Shown here piece by piece: positions 1 through 7,469 of a stretch of DNA of 64,000 nucleotides. The DNA comes from Cydia pomonella (lineage: Eukaryota > Arthropoda > Insecta > Lepidoptera > Tortricidae). The notes under the pieces were generated by a model, which was given only the letters and a program-made list of their open reading frames with translations, searched no databases and was not told the origin of the DNA. The stretch lies in the NCBI RefSeq assembly GCF_033807575.1, contig NC_084714.1, positions 1,458,501 to 1,522,500 of the forward strand, written 5' to 3'. Made by a program: the position numbers and the translations under genes. Position 1 is the first letter of the stretch; every line of letters starts with the position of its first letter.

Positions 1-187
1 CTGCACTCCCATTAATCCGGTATGTAATTATTCTGCACTTGAAGGCACTGTCAACAATGTAAACAGCACCGTCGGCAGACTTTTCTTGTGCACAAAGCAG
101 GATGTGGCGGTCACTTTCCGAATGAGATATCAAACAGTTTGATAATACATCTTCGTTACAAAAGTTGCAATGATGTAACAACGCCAT
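1..187 (-). CDS. protein-primed DNA polymerase B, N-terminal fragment (probable)
   Basis: An open frame begins at ATG 187-185 and runs off the left edge after 62 complete codons with no stop. The visible part has a zinc-finger-like set of residues: Cys7, Cys10, Cys18, His22, His28 and Cys32. A segment ending in AFKCRIITYRI follows. Polinton pPolB proteins often start with a zinc-binding motif followed by a similar aromatic/basic beta segment. The position at the outer end, transcribed outward, is where PolB sits in many Polintons, and PolB is the only core gene otherwise missing here. The assignment rests on position plus this short match. The catalytic polymerase and exonuclease motifs would lie outside the window. 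Confidence 0.62.
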   Translation of the reverse strand, partial: MALLHHCNFCNEDVLSNCLISHSESDRHILLCAQEKSADGAVYIVDSAFKCRIITYRINGSA

Positions 188-634
188 GGTGATGCTTCAA
201 TTCACTCGCTCAGACAACGGTACGGTCGTGCCGTGAGGCGGGCTGCGGGCAACTAAGTGAGTTGCATCATGCCATGCGCTGACGTCTGCGGTGCGCGGCG
301 AAGCGGGGAAGGGGAGCCTGGCCGGCGACGCGCCATGCGACGCCCACACATGATTTGCACGTGTCGACACAGTGAGTCATTATTGCATCATCGGGCTTGA
401 CTGAGAATGGTTAGAGAAAACGGGGATTTCCCGTCGACCAAACACAAGTGAATGATTACATATCTTCAAGTATACTCTGGTGAACCCACTTTGTGAGTAG
501 AAAAAAGAAAAGACGTAATATTCAATTATTACTGCGCGTTATTACTGTACAGCCTACAATTGCATTGGTGTAGGGGAGGAAGAAAGATAAGGGTTCTATG
601 TTAAAATAAATAATAAATAGGTTAGTTATTGTTT
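188..634. other. non-coding spacer upstream of the left-end gene
   Basis: No long ORF. The part nearest the gene (about 220-360) is GC-rich and could contain its promoter. No TATA box was seen on the minus strand close to the ATG at 187. The part from about 480 to 634 is AT-rich. Confidence 0.5.
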
Positions 635-646
635 TTTATTTTTATT
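635..646 (-). terminator. poly(A) signals for the 222-aa gene
   Basis: Two consecutive AATAAA hexamers on the minus strand (TTTATT at 635-640 and 641-646) lie 20-32 bases beyond the stop codon at 667. The next leftward gene starts 450 bases further on. Confidence 0.6.
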
Positions 647-666
647 TTCATGAAACTTTAACCGTT

Positions 667-1335
667 TCAATTGAAAATATAGGTATTACACAAAATATCG
701 GTGGCATAACACTTGATTTCAGAGTCGACAATATCGTTTACATTGCACAAACTACCTATAATATTGCGTGCATGTTGAACATTAGCGGGGTGATATATCT
801 TGAAATGTTTCTTGAAGAAGTTGAGACGGTTTTCGTAGGTAGACTTTATTTTGTTCAAGTATCCGATACGTGCGTTAATACACTCCATAACACATTCGAT
901 ATGACTCCATTCCATGTGGTTTATCACCAAGGGGTGTGTGTTCGTCACCGGTTCATTGTCACAGCTGAGTAAAAGTAACGGTACAGGAGAGATACACATC
1001 CGAAGACGATCGCACTGAATCAGCTCTGGTGAAACACACATTGGGCTATGAAAGAAGTTTCCAATGACGTCAACTTTTTCCGCAAACATTGCATTCCATT
1101 CTTCACAGGTGAGTTCATAATGGCCATTAAAACTGACACAGGTATGTAATCTGATTTTAGCTTGAATAAACTGCAACTTCAAGTATACATGGATATTTGC
1201 AATCGGAGCACTTGCACCAGCAGGACAGCGTTTGAGATTGTAGACACTCTTGCTCAGCTCACAGCAACCATCACCAGCACCGGAACAATCAATCGACGGT
1301 GTGTAAGAAGGTAAAAAAATGTTTGAATAATTCAT
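667..1335 (-). CDS. Polinton protein of unknown function, 222 aa
   Basis: The ORF starts at an ATG (1335-1333) and stops at 667. I do not recognise the family. The protein is cysteine-rich in its N-terminal third (about residues 17-40). A beta-like stretch ends in GHYELTCEEWNAMF near residues 72-85, and a helical, lysine-rich C-terminal half follows. The beta-then-helix pattern with a conserved-looking Trp faintly recalls PC4-like single-strand DNA binding folds, but this is a guess. It lies 58 bases downstream of the major capsid gene in the same direction, so it may be a structural or DNA-binding partner expressed late. No signal peptide or membrane segment is evident. Confidence 0.7.
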   Translation of the reverse strand: MNYSNIFLPSYTPSIDCSGAGDGCCELSKSVYNLKRCPAGASAPIANIHVYLKLQFIQAKIRLHTCVSFNGHYELTCEEWNAMFAEKVDVIGNFFHSPMCVSPELIQCDRLRMCISPVPLLLLSCDNEPVTNTHPLVINHMEWSHIECVMECINARIGYLNKIKSTYENRLNFFKKHFKIYHPANVQHARNIIGSLCNVNDIVDSEIKCYATDILCNTYIFN

Positions 1336-1393
1336 TTTTTAAACGTATTTTCAAAGTTCCAAGACACGTTTACAATTGAGGGTGGTCAATGCT

Positions 1394-2617
1394 CTACTGA
1401 ATGATTTTACGTGTGGCACTGGTGAGAGCGTTGTACTCAAACAGTGAATCATTGATAATGAGACAGTATGCCGTGGTGTTGGCAGGTACATTCTCTTTAA
1501 ACTCCATTTCCAATTTAATATCAATAGCACCAGCTCCCGAGTTGAAGCTGTCACACTGTCTGGACGTGTCAATGACTATTAATGGAGAGTGTGTCTTGTA
1601 ATGAGCATAATTTACTTGAGGGCTGGTATGATCACGGCTGTAGTACGATCGTTGGAAATTGGTAAATGCATCATATAAGAGCGCATAGTTGTTTGTTTTA
1701 AATTCAGCCGAAAAAGGATCGTATGGATAATACTGTGCATTCAAATACACCCTGCAATTGGTAAGATTACAATGGTCGAATATACTCATATCTTTGGTCT
1801 TGTCGTTCCTGCGTGCCGTTTGGAAACCAACAATGAGATAGCGAGGTTTCTCAAGCTGAGTACTAGTCTTGATGCACCAAATATGACGTTCTGAGGAAGG
1901 TAGTATGGGATATTCATACAGTTCCCACGTGCGGAACGCTATCTGAACTGGTATGCTGCCCTCAACATACGACATTAAGCGCAGTTTCTCCTTATCAGAT
2001 ACTTTTATGACTGGCATCCTCCATGTGACACGAGTGATTTCAATCTCACCATTTGGAGTCGGCGGTTTTGGTACCGTATTCGGATCAACGGGTGCTAAAT
2101 CTAAACAGTTTACATCTATACTGGCGCGATTTAATATCAACTCGTGTTTCCCATTCATTATTACCTTCTTGTAGTCCTCGGCGAAACCCAAGAAATGAGA
2201 TAGTGGTATGGTTAATGTAAACTTGTCATGTATCTTTTTAGCACCAACTTCCCACCCCGCTGTCTGAAGACTATGGTCCATTTCCTTGGTGTATGAGATT
2301 AGTCCCTTAATGGTGGATGTGATGCCGCAGTTTCTCGCTCGATCAATCTCCACACCGTTCAATTCATAACGAATGTCTTGAAATAAAAAAGCAGCACCAT
2401 TGTTGACCAGTAGACAGCCTTTCTCCACAGTGCCTTCCACTAATATTTGACTCTGACTCGGTAGTAGAATTAGATCTTGACGGTTGATACATATGTGGAT
2501 GTTATCGTTGTTTTTGAAAGAGTCATTATACGGAGTGTATGGGTGAAATTCTATACTTTCTATACTGTCATCGAATAACACCTTCTCACCAATGTTTAAG
2601 ATAGATGACGAGGACAT
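1394..2617 (-). CDS. Polinton major capsid protein (double jelly-roll)
   Basis: Predicted to be the hexon-like major capsid protein that builds the icosahedral shell. The ORF is 407 aa from ATG 2617-2615. It has the pattern of insect Polinton capsid proteins often annotated as F54H12.2-like: an N-terminal 'EFHPYTPYND' segment near residue 25, a conserved central 'FQDIRYELNGVEIDRARNCG' block near residues 79-98, then 'GLISYTK', and a beta-rich remainder with no charged tail. Family members are known to adopt two tandem jelly-roll beta-barrels, as in adenovirus hexon. The length is normal and the frame is unbroken. The penton-like gene lies just upstream. The small overlapping ORF 2596-2808 covers its start codon in another frame. 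Confidence 0.88.
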   Translation of the reverse strand: MSSSSILNIGEKVLFDDSIESIEFHPYTPYNDSFKNNDNIHICINRQDLILLPSQSQILVEGTVEKGCLLVNNGAAFLFQDIRYELNGVEIDRARNCGITSTIKGLISYTKEMDHSLQTAGWEVGAKKIHDKFTLTIPLSHFLGFAEDYKKVIMNGKHELILNRASIDVNCLDLAPVDPNTVPKPPTPNGEIEITRVTWRMPVIKVSDKEKLRLMSYVEGSIPVQIAFRTWELYEYPILPSSERHIWCIKTSTQLEKPRYLIVGFQTARRNDKTKDMSIFDHCNLTNCRVYLNAQYYPYDPFSAEFKTNNYALLYDAFTNFQRSYYSRDHTSPQVNYAHYKTHSPLIVIDTSRQCDSFNSGAGAIDIKLEMEFKENVPANTTAYCLIINDSLFEYNALTSATRKIIQ

Positions 2618-2808
2618 ACTTTGAAACCGATACTCTGTAAAAATGTACTGTTTTCTCTAGTCAATTTCCTTGGTTGTTGTTGTTTTTGTAGTGACTGCCG
2701 CTGTCTCTCGTTAATACGACGTGTTGTAGTAGTTCTCTCGACGAGAGCAAGATCTCGACTAGTTGTGAAGGTGTTGTTACCAAGGCTTTTATTGTTATGT
2801 ATAATCAT
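2596..2808 (-). CDS. small basic, glutamine-rich ORF, 70 aa (doubtful)
   Basis: An ATG-initiated ORF fills the 200-base gap between the penton-like and major capsid genes and overlaps the capsid start codon by 22 bases. The product is rich in Arg, Thr and Gln (for example RINERQRQSLQKQQQPRK) and would be strongly basic, as small DNA-condensing core proteins are. It has no recognised domain. It could equally be chance coding in the capsid gene leader. Its start lies 10 bases beyond the penton stop codon. Confidence 0.33.
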   Translation of the reverse strand: MIIHNNKSLGNNTFTTSRDLALVERTTTTRRINERQRQSLQKQQQPRKLTRENSTFLQSIGFKVCPRHLS

Positions 2809-2817
2809 TTTATTTTT

Positions 2818-3531
2818 TTACTTTTTACGAATATGCAAACGAAGTGCAATGCTTTCACCTCGGAAATTTACCGTATTACCGTGCTCGTTTACAATGCGCA
2901 ATTCAATGTTTTGTATGCGATTGTTACTCTTCTTGACGGGTAGATATATAATATTGGTAGGTTGTTCAATAATTTGGTAGCCGGGCGGGACGTCAGGTGA
3001 AAACTCGTGTAAAACATGTGACGGCTTGTTGTTTACGAATGAGCCCTCCACAATATTGCACTCTATTCTTATAGTGTTTGTAATGATTATATTAATTGTT
3101 TTATCCGACCAATGTGATGTTTTTGCTTTAAGCTTTTTCGCTGAATAACCAAACAATGACCCTATGCTGTTTGGTTTGTCAAAGCGAATATCATACTTTG
3201 GCGAGAATATCATACACTTGGAGGTATTGTTATTTACAAAGATATCCACCAATTTTTCACCATCACCTTTAGCCCTCTTTGTCATTTCCTCGTTCAAGAG
3301 GTGTATTATACTGGAGAGCTCGTATGAACCTTCAGGAATTGCGATTACATCATCCCCATAGTGAAACATATTATTGCTCTTATCAACATTAGGAATAGTG
3401 TTGAAAGTCTTAAAGTACACGAGAGCACACTCGTAAAAACCATCATTGTCCAATTCTAGAGCCGGTTGAAAGTCTACATTCAACACAGGCTCGTTACCGC
3501 TCAGACTTATTGTGAATGATGTCATAGACAT
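2818..3531 (-). CDS. Polinton minor capsid (penton-like) protein, single jelly-roll
   Basis: Predicted to be the pentameric vertex protein of the Polinton capsid. The ORF is 237 aa with ATG at 3531-3529; a second in-frame ATG lies two codons later. The N-terminal part describes a beta/alpha region ('FYECALVYFKTFNTIPNV'). The C-terminal third carries the most recognisable family feature: a 'NIELRIVNEHGNTVNFRG' stretch followed by 'IALRLHIRKK' at the end, the last strands of the jelly roll. Length is usual for the family. It sits between the protease and the major capsid gene in the same direction, as in other Polintons, which suggests coordinated late expression of virion proteins. Confidence 0.84.
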   Translation of the reverse strand: MSMTSFTISLSGNEPVLNVDFQPALELDNDGFYECALVYFKTFNTIPNVDKSNNMFHYGDDVIAIPEGSYELSSIIHLLNEEMTKRAKGDGEKLVDIFVNNNTSKCMIFSPKYDIRFDKPNSIGSLFGYSAKKLKAKTSHWSDKTINIIITNTIRIECNIVEGSFVNNKPSHVLHEFSPDVPPGYQIIEQPTNIIYLPVKKSNNRIQNIELRIVNEHGNTVNFRGESIALRLHIRKK

Positions 3532-3595
3532 GATACTGACGGGTAGACGATTAATGTAAGAATGAAACTACACATGTAATGCTCATGATATTTAT

Positions 3596-3964
3596 TTAAA
3601 ACAAACGCTTAGCATTGGTACACAGGAAGGCCAAACATAAGTGTCCACAATTTACAGTATTAAATTTCTGTAATCGATTGTAATTATACTCTACTCGCAT
3701 GTTGCGCTGTTGTTTGGTACTAGCGGAATCATTTATATAATCAATAAACTCTCGAGGTGGTCTCAAATCACCAAAGCTATCAAAATATAGACAATAATCA
3801 CCCTTTTTCGCATAGGCACACCAATGTGTACCTTCACCCTGCTGAGAGTCTAAATTGATAATACCAGTTTCATAATAGTGAGGTTTCTTTGGGAGATTAT
3901 CTCGCATGAAAACACCCCTAAAGTAGGGGATTTTCTCTCTACGTGCAAATCTCACAATGTCCAC
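3596..3964 (-). CDS. adenain-type cysteine protease (PRO), start unresolved
   Basis: Maturation protease of the adenovirus endopeptidase (C5) type, expected to cleave capsid and core precursors. Visible catalytic features are His-Trp in 'GEGTHWCAY', Asp in 'YFDSFGDL', and Cys in 'NCGHLCL' near the C-terminus. The listed start at 3964 is a GTG codon. The frame stays open back to 4075 without any ATG, and the first in-frame ATG is at 3907, inside the conserved 'FRGVFMRD' block. A start there would remove a conserved-looking N-terminal part. The open frame overlaps the end of the phospholipase-like gene in the -1 frame, across 13 A residues, so the protease may be made as a fusion by frameshift or slippage. 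A poly(A) signal overlaps its stop codon. Confidence 0.85.
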   Translation of the reverse strand: MDIVRFARREKIPYFRGVFMRDNLPKKPHYYETGIINLDSQQGEGTHWCAYAKKGDYCLYFDSFGDLRPPREFIDYINDSASTKQQRNMRVEYNYNRLQKFNTVNCGHLCLAFLCTNAKRLF

Positions 3965-3996
3965 ATCGGTGAGAGCTTGACCAATCGGAGGTAAAT

Positions 3997-4043
3997 CTAA
4001 TTTCTTGTTTTTTTTTTTTTCGCCACTTTTGCAGTTGCCGATA

Positions 4044-4074
<31 letters not shown>

Positions 4075-4866
4075 GTTATTAGCCGGTGTAATGTAGAGTC
4101 CCATTCCACGTTTATAAGGTGCTAAATATAAACCTCTACCGACAATCTTGCTTTCATTATTATTATTATTATTTCTATTCCTGACCATTTCATAAATATT
4201 TTTAGCAGCAGTGGTAACACCGCCGGCCAAAGTTCCCGTGGCTGCTAAAGCACCCAGTAGCGGTATCAAAGCTGGTAGGAAACCGCCTCTCTTAGGTATT
4301 GGAATGACTCGCTGTTTCTGTTGTCCCTTAACAATTTTCCCTTTAACAAAATGTTTCGCAGCTTTTACACCCACTTTTAGTAGTGTATTAGTAGTTGTAT
4401 CCTTCTTTTTCGCAATGTGTTTTTTTACAGCATCACGACTTGCTTTAATGACTTTTGATATGGGAATCATACCCATACCGTGTTTAACTTTATATTTCAT
4501 AATCTTATCTACCGCTAACGCGGCAATACGTTCACCAATTGAATTGTTATCACGCCAACGATTTTCAGCAGCTTGGGCCAATCGCAAATCTGCTTGATGA
4601 CGTCCCTCCAATGTTTTATCACGTGAGTAGGCAATATCGTGTAATTTACAAGCTTCGTCAAGCGGATTCACACCGGGATCGTTGCGAGCCAATCTCTCCT
4701 TCAATCTAGTACCGGGACCGCAATAATTGTAACCGGGTATGTGCGCTTCGAATGGTAGATTATTAATTAAATTATTTATAATACCCCCACCGCTACTATG
4801 AGATCGCAGTCGTCTAGGTCGTTTGGGATTATGCTTAACACTAACCCCGCCAATGTGTGTTATCAT
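3997..4866 (-). CDS. phospholipase A2-like virion protein with pX-like segment
   Basis: A 289-aa protein from ATG 4866-4864. Residues about 45-100 form a parvovirus-VP1-type phospholipase A2 domain: the calcium-loop motif 'YNYCGPGTRL' and the catalytic 'LDEACKLHDIAYSRD' with its His-Asp pair. Parvoviruses use this enzyme to leave endosomes. A similar role for Polinton particles is inference. A basic middle region is followed by 'GGFLPALIPLLGALAATG' near residue 195, a hydrophobic Gly/Ala segment like the adenovirus pX or membrane-lytic peptides described in adintoviruses. The end has an Asn run, an Ala run encoded by GCA repeats, and a Lys run encoded by 13 A. It is the first gene left of the divergent promoter. 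Confidence 0.86.
4008..4020 (-). other. A13 slippery run joining phospholipase and protease frames
   Basis: On the minus strand 13 consecutive A residues lie 9 bases before the stop codon of the phospholipase-like gene. The protease frame is open through the same run and is one base behind it (-1). Slippage by the ribosome or RNA polymerase, or a sequencing or assembly error in the homopolymer, would each join the two frames. Confidence 0.6.
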
Positions 4867-5012
4867 CTCAAGTATCTATACTTGACTGTGTACGTGAGTA
4901 TAAAGTATGCCTATATATCTATATAATATTTAAACCTTTGAAATTTGATCATGTATGTGTGTATGTGTGAGTATAAAATACATGTCCTAACGATTTGATA
5001 CATCACAGTGAA
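4867..5012. promoter_or_regulatory. divergent promoter between virion and ATPase gene sets
   Basis: A 146-base AT-rich spacer separates two ATG codons pointing away from each other. On the plus strand TATAAAA at 4972-4978 is 35 bases before ATG 5013. On the minus strand TATA-like sequences occur at about 4907-4927, upstream of ATG 4866. Two related 'GTGAGTATAAA' motifs occur at about 4893 and 4968. Confidence 0.6.
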
Positions 5013-5720
5013 ATGAAGCTTAAAAAACAAAACACGTCACTGGCTATTAAAGATTGGAGTGTTGTGCTAGATGATAATGTGAAACCAGCAATGACTCATC
5101 GCTCCCTTAAACATGGCTCGTTGCTGGCGAATAACATTAGATGTCTCATCTGTGGACCTTCCAACTGTGGCAAGACAAATGTTCTGTTGTCTCTGCTCTT
5201 ACATCCGAACGGTGTAAAGTTTCATAATGTTTATCTTTATTCGAAATCATTGAATCAACCTAAATACAAGTTTCTGAGTGACGTTTTAGAGCAAGCGGGT
5301 GACATACCGTTTCACACGTACAATGATAAGAGTCAAGTCGTCCCACCGGAGGAAGCTGCGGAGGACAGCGTCATTGTATTTGACGATGTGGCTTTGGAAG
5401 ATCAAGATGCCATTCGTCAGTACTTTGCAATGGGACGTCATCGTTGGTTAGATTGTTTCTACTTATGCCAGACATATAGTAGGATACCTAAACAGTTGGT
5501 ACGTGATAATGCCAATCTTATATTGCTATTCAAACAGGACGAGTTGAATTTAAAACATGCCTATGACGATCACGTGAACACCGATATGGGTTGGGAAAAG
5601 TTTAAGGAAATTTGTCGCGAGTGTTGGCAGAAAAAGTATACTTTTTTAACAATCGACAAGGAGAGAGACATTAATAAGGGTCGATATCGTAAAGGATTTG
5701 ACGTTTTCATTATTGTATAA
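5013..5720 (+). CDS. A32-like DNA-packaging ATPase (FtsK/HerA superfamily)
   Basis: Genome-packaging ATPase that would pump the viral genome into the capsid. Walker A is 'GPSNCGKT' at about residue 46 of the 235-aa protein and Walker B is 'VIVFDDV' at about residue 117. A sensor-like 'YLCQTYSRIPKQLVRDNANL' stretch follows, as in poxvirus A32 and Polinton ATPases. An open frame extends upstream to a TTG codon at 4995, but the first ATG is at 5013. The TATA box at 4972 would start transcription near 5003, so ATG 5013 is chosen. Length is usual. It is the first gene of the rightward set. Confidence 0.92.
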   Translation: MKLKKQNTSLAIKDWSVVLDDNVKPAMTHRSLKHGSLLANNIRCLICGPSNCGKTNVLLSLLLHPNGVKFHNVYLYSKSLNQPKYKFLSDVLEQAGDIPFHTYNDKSQVVPPEEAAEDSVIVFDDVALEDQDAIRQYFAMGRHRWLDCFYLCQTYSRIPKQLVRDNANLILLFKQDELNLKHAYDDHVNTDMGWEKFKEICRECWQKKYTFLTIDKERDINKGRYRKGFDVFIIV

Positions 5721-5878
5721 AATTTAGTGTCATCTCCGGTTTATTATCAGTTTTATGTTGTCAGCTACTGAAGAACAACGTCGTTTAATTTATATCCTAT
5801 CAACATATTAGCATCGGCCGTACCAAAAGCAGCAGCAGCAGCAAAAGCAGCATCAGCACATACACTATAAAATAAAAT
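5721..5878 (+). terminator. spacer with poly(A)/TATA-like signals
   Basis: Between the ATPase and the next gene lies a CAG-repeat-rich stretch (about 5828-5855), then TATAAAATAAAAT at 5866-5878. AATAAA at 5871-5876 could end the ATPase transcript. The TATA-like string is only 7 bases from the next ATG, too close to serve that start unless a later ATG is used. Confidence 0.45.
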
Positions 5879-6982
5879 ATGTTTGGTAATAAAAAGTTGA
5901 AACGGAAACTCGTAGATTCCATTGAGAGTGTAAAGAGAAAAGTAAAAGCGTTGCGAGCAGATAAAACTTTGCTTGACACTTCGCTAGCTCAAACCTTTGA
6001 ACCAATTACAAAACCGCTCAATGTTTTAATGACTAAAGCTTTAGAATCTAAAGGTAATAATAATAATGATGACAATGCTAAACCAGCAGTAATGAATAAC
6101 CCCCAGCTCCCTTTGATAAAGACCTCCACACCATTGTCAAAACATTCACGTAAAAGGAAATATCTGATTAAAACCGAAGAACCCAATAGTAAACTGATTA
6201 AGTGGAGTAATAATCTTTTTACAAAAACACAACAGTTTGATGATGCTGCTGATGATGATGATGATGAAGATGATTCTAATGATGATGCTGATAATGATGA
6301 TGATGATGATGAAAGAAAAACAGAGGGAGATGAAGAGTTTAGCGATGCTGAAGATATGAAGTCGGCTCTTGAATTTGATGAAGGTGGTGGTGGTAGTGGT
6401 AATAGTAGTATTGATGATCTACAAAATAAATATATGAAACATCTTTTAAAAACATCAAAAATACCATTTGGTGTTTATCTCAAGGATAATAAAATGCATA
6501 TTGGTAATAGTCGGGTTAAAATCATTGATGACGTGTTACATATTAAAGATTCACGATTCAACCTAACTCCTGGACTGTTGGAACTTATCTTTAAAAGAAT
6601 ACCAAACAAGAATATAGTTTTGAGAAAAGATGTAGAGGATTACAATAATATTTTAGACATTACAAACGCTCATCGTAGAGGATTCTCACCAAACGGCCAA
6701 TTGAGTGGAGATAGAAGTGTAAAATATCAATGTTACATTAAACAACCACAAGAATCAAAGAAACATAAAGAAGGTGGATGTTTGAACTCTGGTAGAAGAG
6801 ATGTATTAACAACTAAAACTTTTTATCCTAAAACTGATTATATCTATTGGGATGATCCCAACGAACTGGTGAGCCGTTTACAGCTTTTGATAGCATCACA
6901 GAATGCTGGCAACACCTCTCATTCGAACGAGATCAATGCAATCGTTGAGGAACTGACTGAGAGCGGTATAATTTTAAAGTAA
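5879..6982 (+). CDS. DUF8207-like Polinton protein, 367 aa
   Basis: A protein of unknown function found in many insect Polintons. It starts at ATG 5879. The N-terminal 60 residues are basic and helical. A long low-complexity acidic stretch (about residues 120-160, mostly Asp) and a GGGGSG linker follow. The conserved C-terminal domain spans about residues 185-365. Its recognisable pieces are 'IPFGVYLKDNKMHIGN', 'LTPGLLELIFKR' and the highly typical 'YIYWDDPNELVSRLQLLIAS' near residues 319-338, then 'EINAIVEELTESGII' at the end. I believe this is the family called DUF8207; the number is from memory. Position between the ATPase and the integrase cluster is usual. A virion or DNA-handling role is plausible but unproven. 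Confidence 0.8.
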   Translation: MFGNKKLKRKLVDSIESVKRKVKALRADKTLLDTSLAQTFEPITKPLNVLMTKALESKGNNNNDDNAKPAVMNNPQLPLIKTSTPLSKHSRKRKYLIKTEEPNSKLIKWSNNLFTKTQQFDDAADDDDDEDDSNDDADNDDDDDERKTEGDEEFSDAEDMKSALEFDEGGGGSGNSSIDDLQNKYMKHLLKTSKIPFGVYLKDNKMHIGNSRVKIIDDVLHIKDSRFNLTPGLLELIFKRIPNKNIVLRKDVEDYNNILDITNAHRRGFSPNGQLSGDRSVKYQCYIKQPQESKKHKEGGCLNSGRRDVLTTKTFYPKTDYIYWDDPNELVSRLQLLIASQNAGNTSHSNEINAIVEELTESGIILK

Positions 6983-7038
6983 GAAAACAGACCCTCTTCT
7001 GTTTTAGCTGTTTTTAAACCTGTTCTGAGCTGTTATCT

Positions 7039-7044
7039 AATAAA
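7039..7044 (+). terminator. poly(A) signal after the DUF8207-like gene
   Basis: AATAAA 57 bases beyond the stop codon at 6982 and before the next TATA box. Confidence 0.6.
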
Positions 7045-7089
7045 ACAGACATGTTTTGTAACTAAGCCTCTCCCCCCTTGCTACCTTGT

Positions 7090-7097
7090 TATAAATA
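7090..7097 (+). promoter_or_regulatory. TATA box for the small-protein/integrase genes
   Basis: TATAAATA lies 41 bases before ATG 7131. An initiator-like TTCACT near 7119 sits about 30 bases downstream of it. This favours ATG 7131 and leaves the earlier in-frame ATG at 7101 upstream of the expected transcript start. Confidence 0.6.
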
Positions 7098-7130
7098 CCG
7101 ATGAGGCCTCCCCCATCGTTCACTTTCACA

Positions 7131-7469
7131 ATGCCTCTTAACAAGTTTGGACAATACTTGGGTAGCGAGTCTACAATCCGTGACGACTTGAAAGTGGAAC
7201 GAGATTTAGTAAATTTTGAAAATAGACGGGTGGCAGGAATTCATAAATCTTTTCTTAAAACTGATGCTATTTGTAGGGCTGAATTGGATGAACAAGTAGT
7301 ATTTTTAAACACAAAGCTAAAGGCAAATATTAAAGATATAAAAGATTTACGGGTAAAGGTTGAACAATTATCAGCTAGAATTACTACACAAACACACGCA
7401 CCACAACCAGCCCAAACACCATTAGCAACGGCAATAGCTCCAGGAAAGCGATTGAAGAAAAATGAGTAA
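7131..7469 (+). CDS. small coiled-coil Polinton protein, 112 aa
   Basis: The product begins MPLNKFG, a start seen in short Polinton proteins, and has a heptad-like middle part (about residues 45-85: 'FLNTKLKANIKDIKDLRVKV') that could form a coiled coil. A Pro/Thr/Ala-rich linker and a basic tail follow. Function is unknown. A trimeric fibre or assembly role is only a guess. An in-frame ATG 10 codons earlier (7101) is judged to lie outside the transcript. The last 8 bases overlap the start of the integrase gene, so the two are probably translated from one RNA or from nested transcripts. Confidence 0.65.
   Translation: MPLNKFGQYLGSESTIRDDLKVERDLVNFENRRVAGIHKSFLKTDAICRAELDEQVVFLNTKLKANIKDIKDLRVKVEQLSARITTQTHAPQPAQTPLATAIAPGKRLKKNE

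Noticed and set aside
4211..4597. 128-codon plus-strand ORF
   Set aside because: Shadow of the phospholipase-like gene on the other strand.
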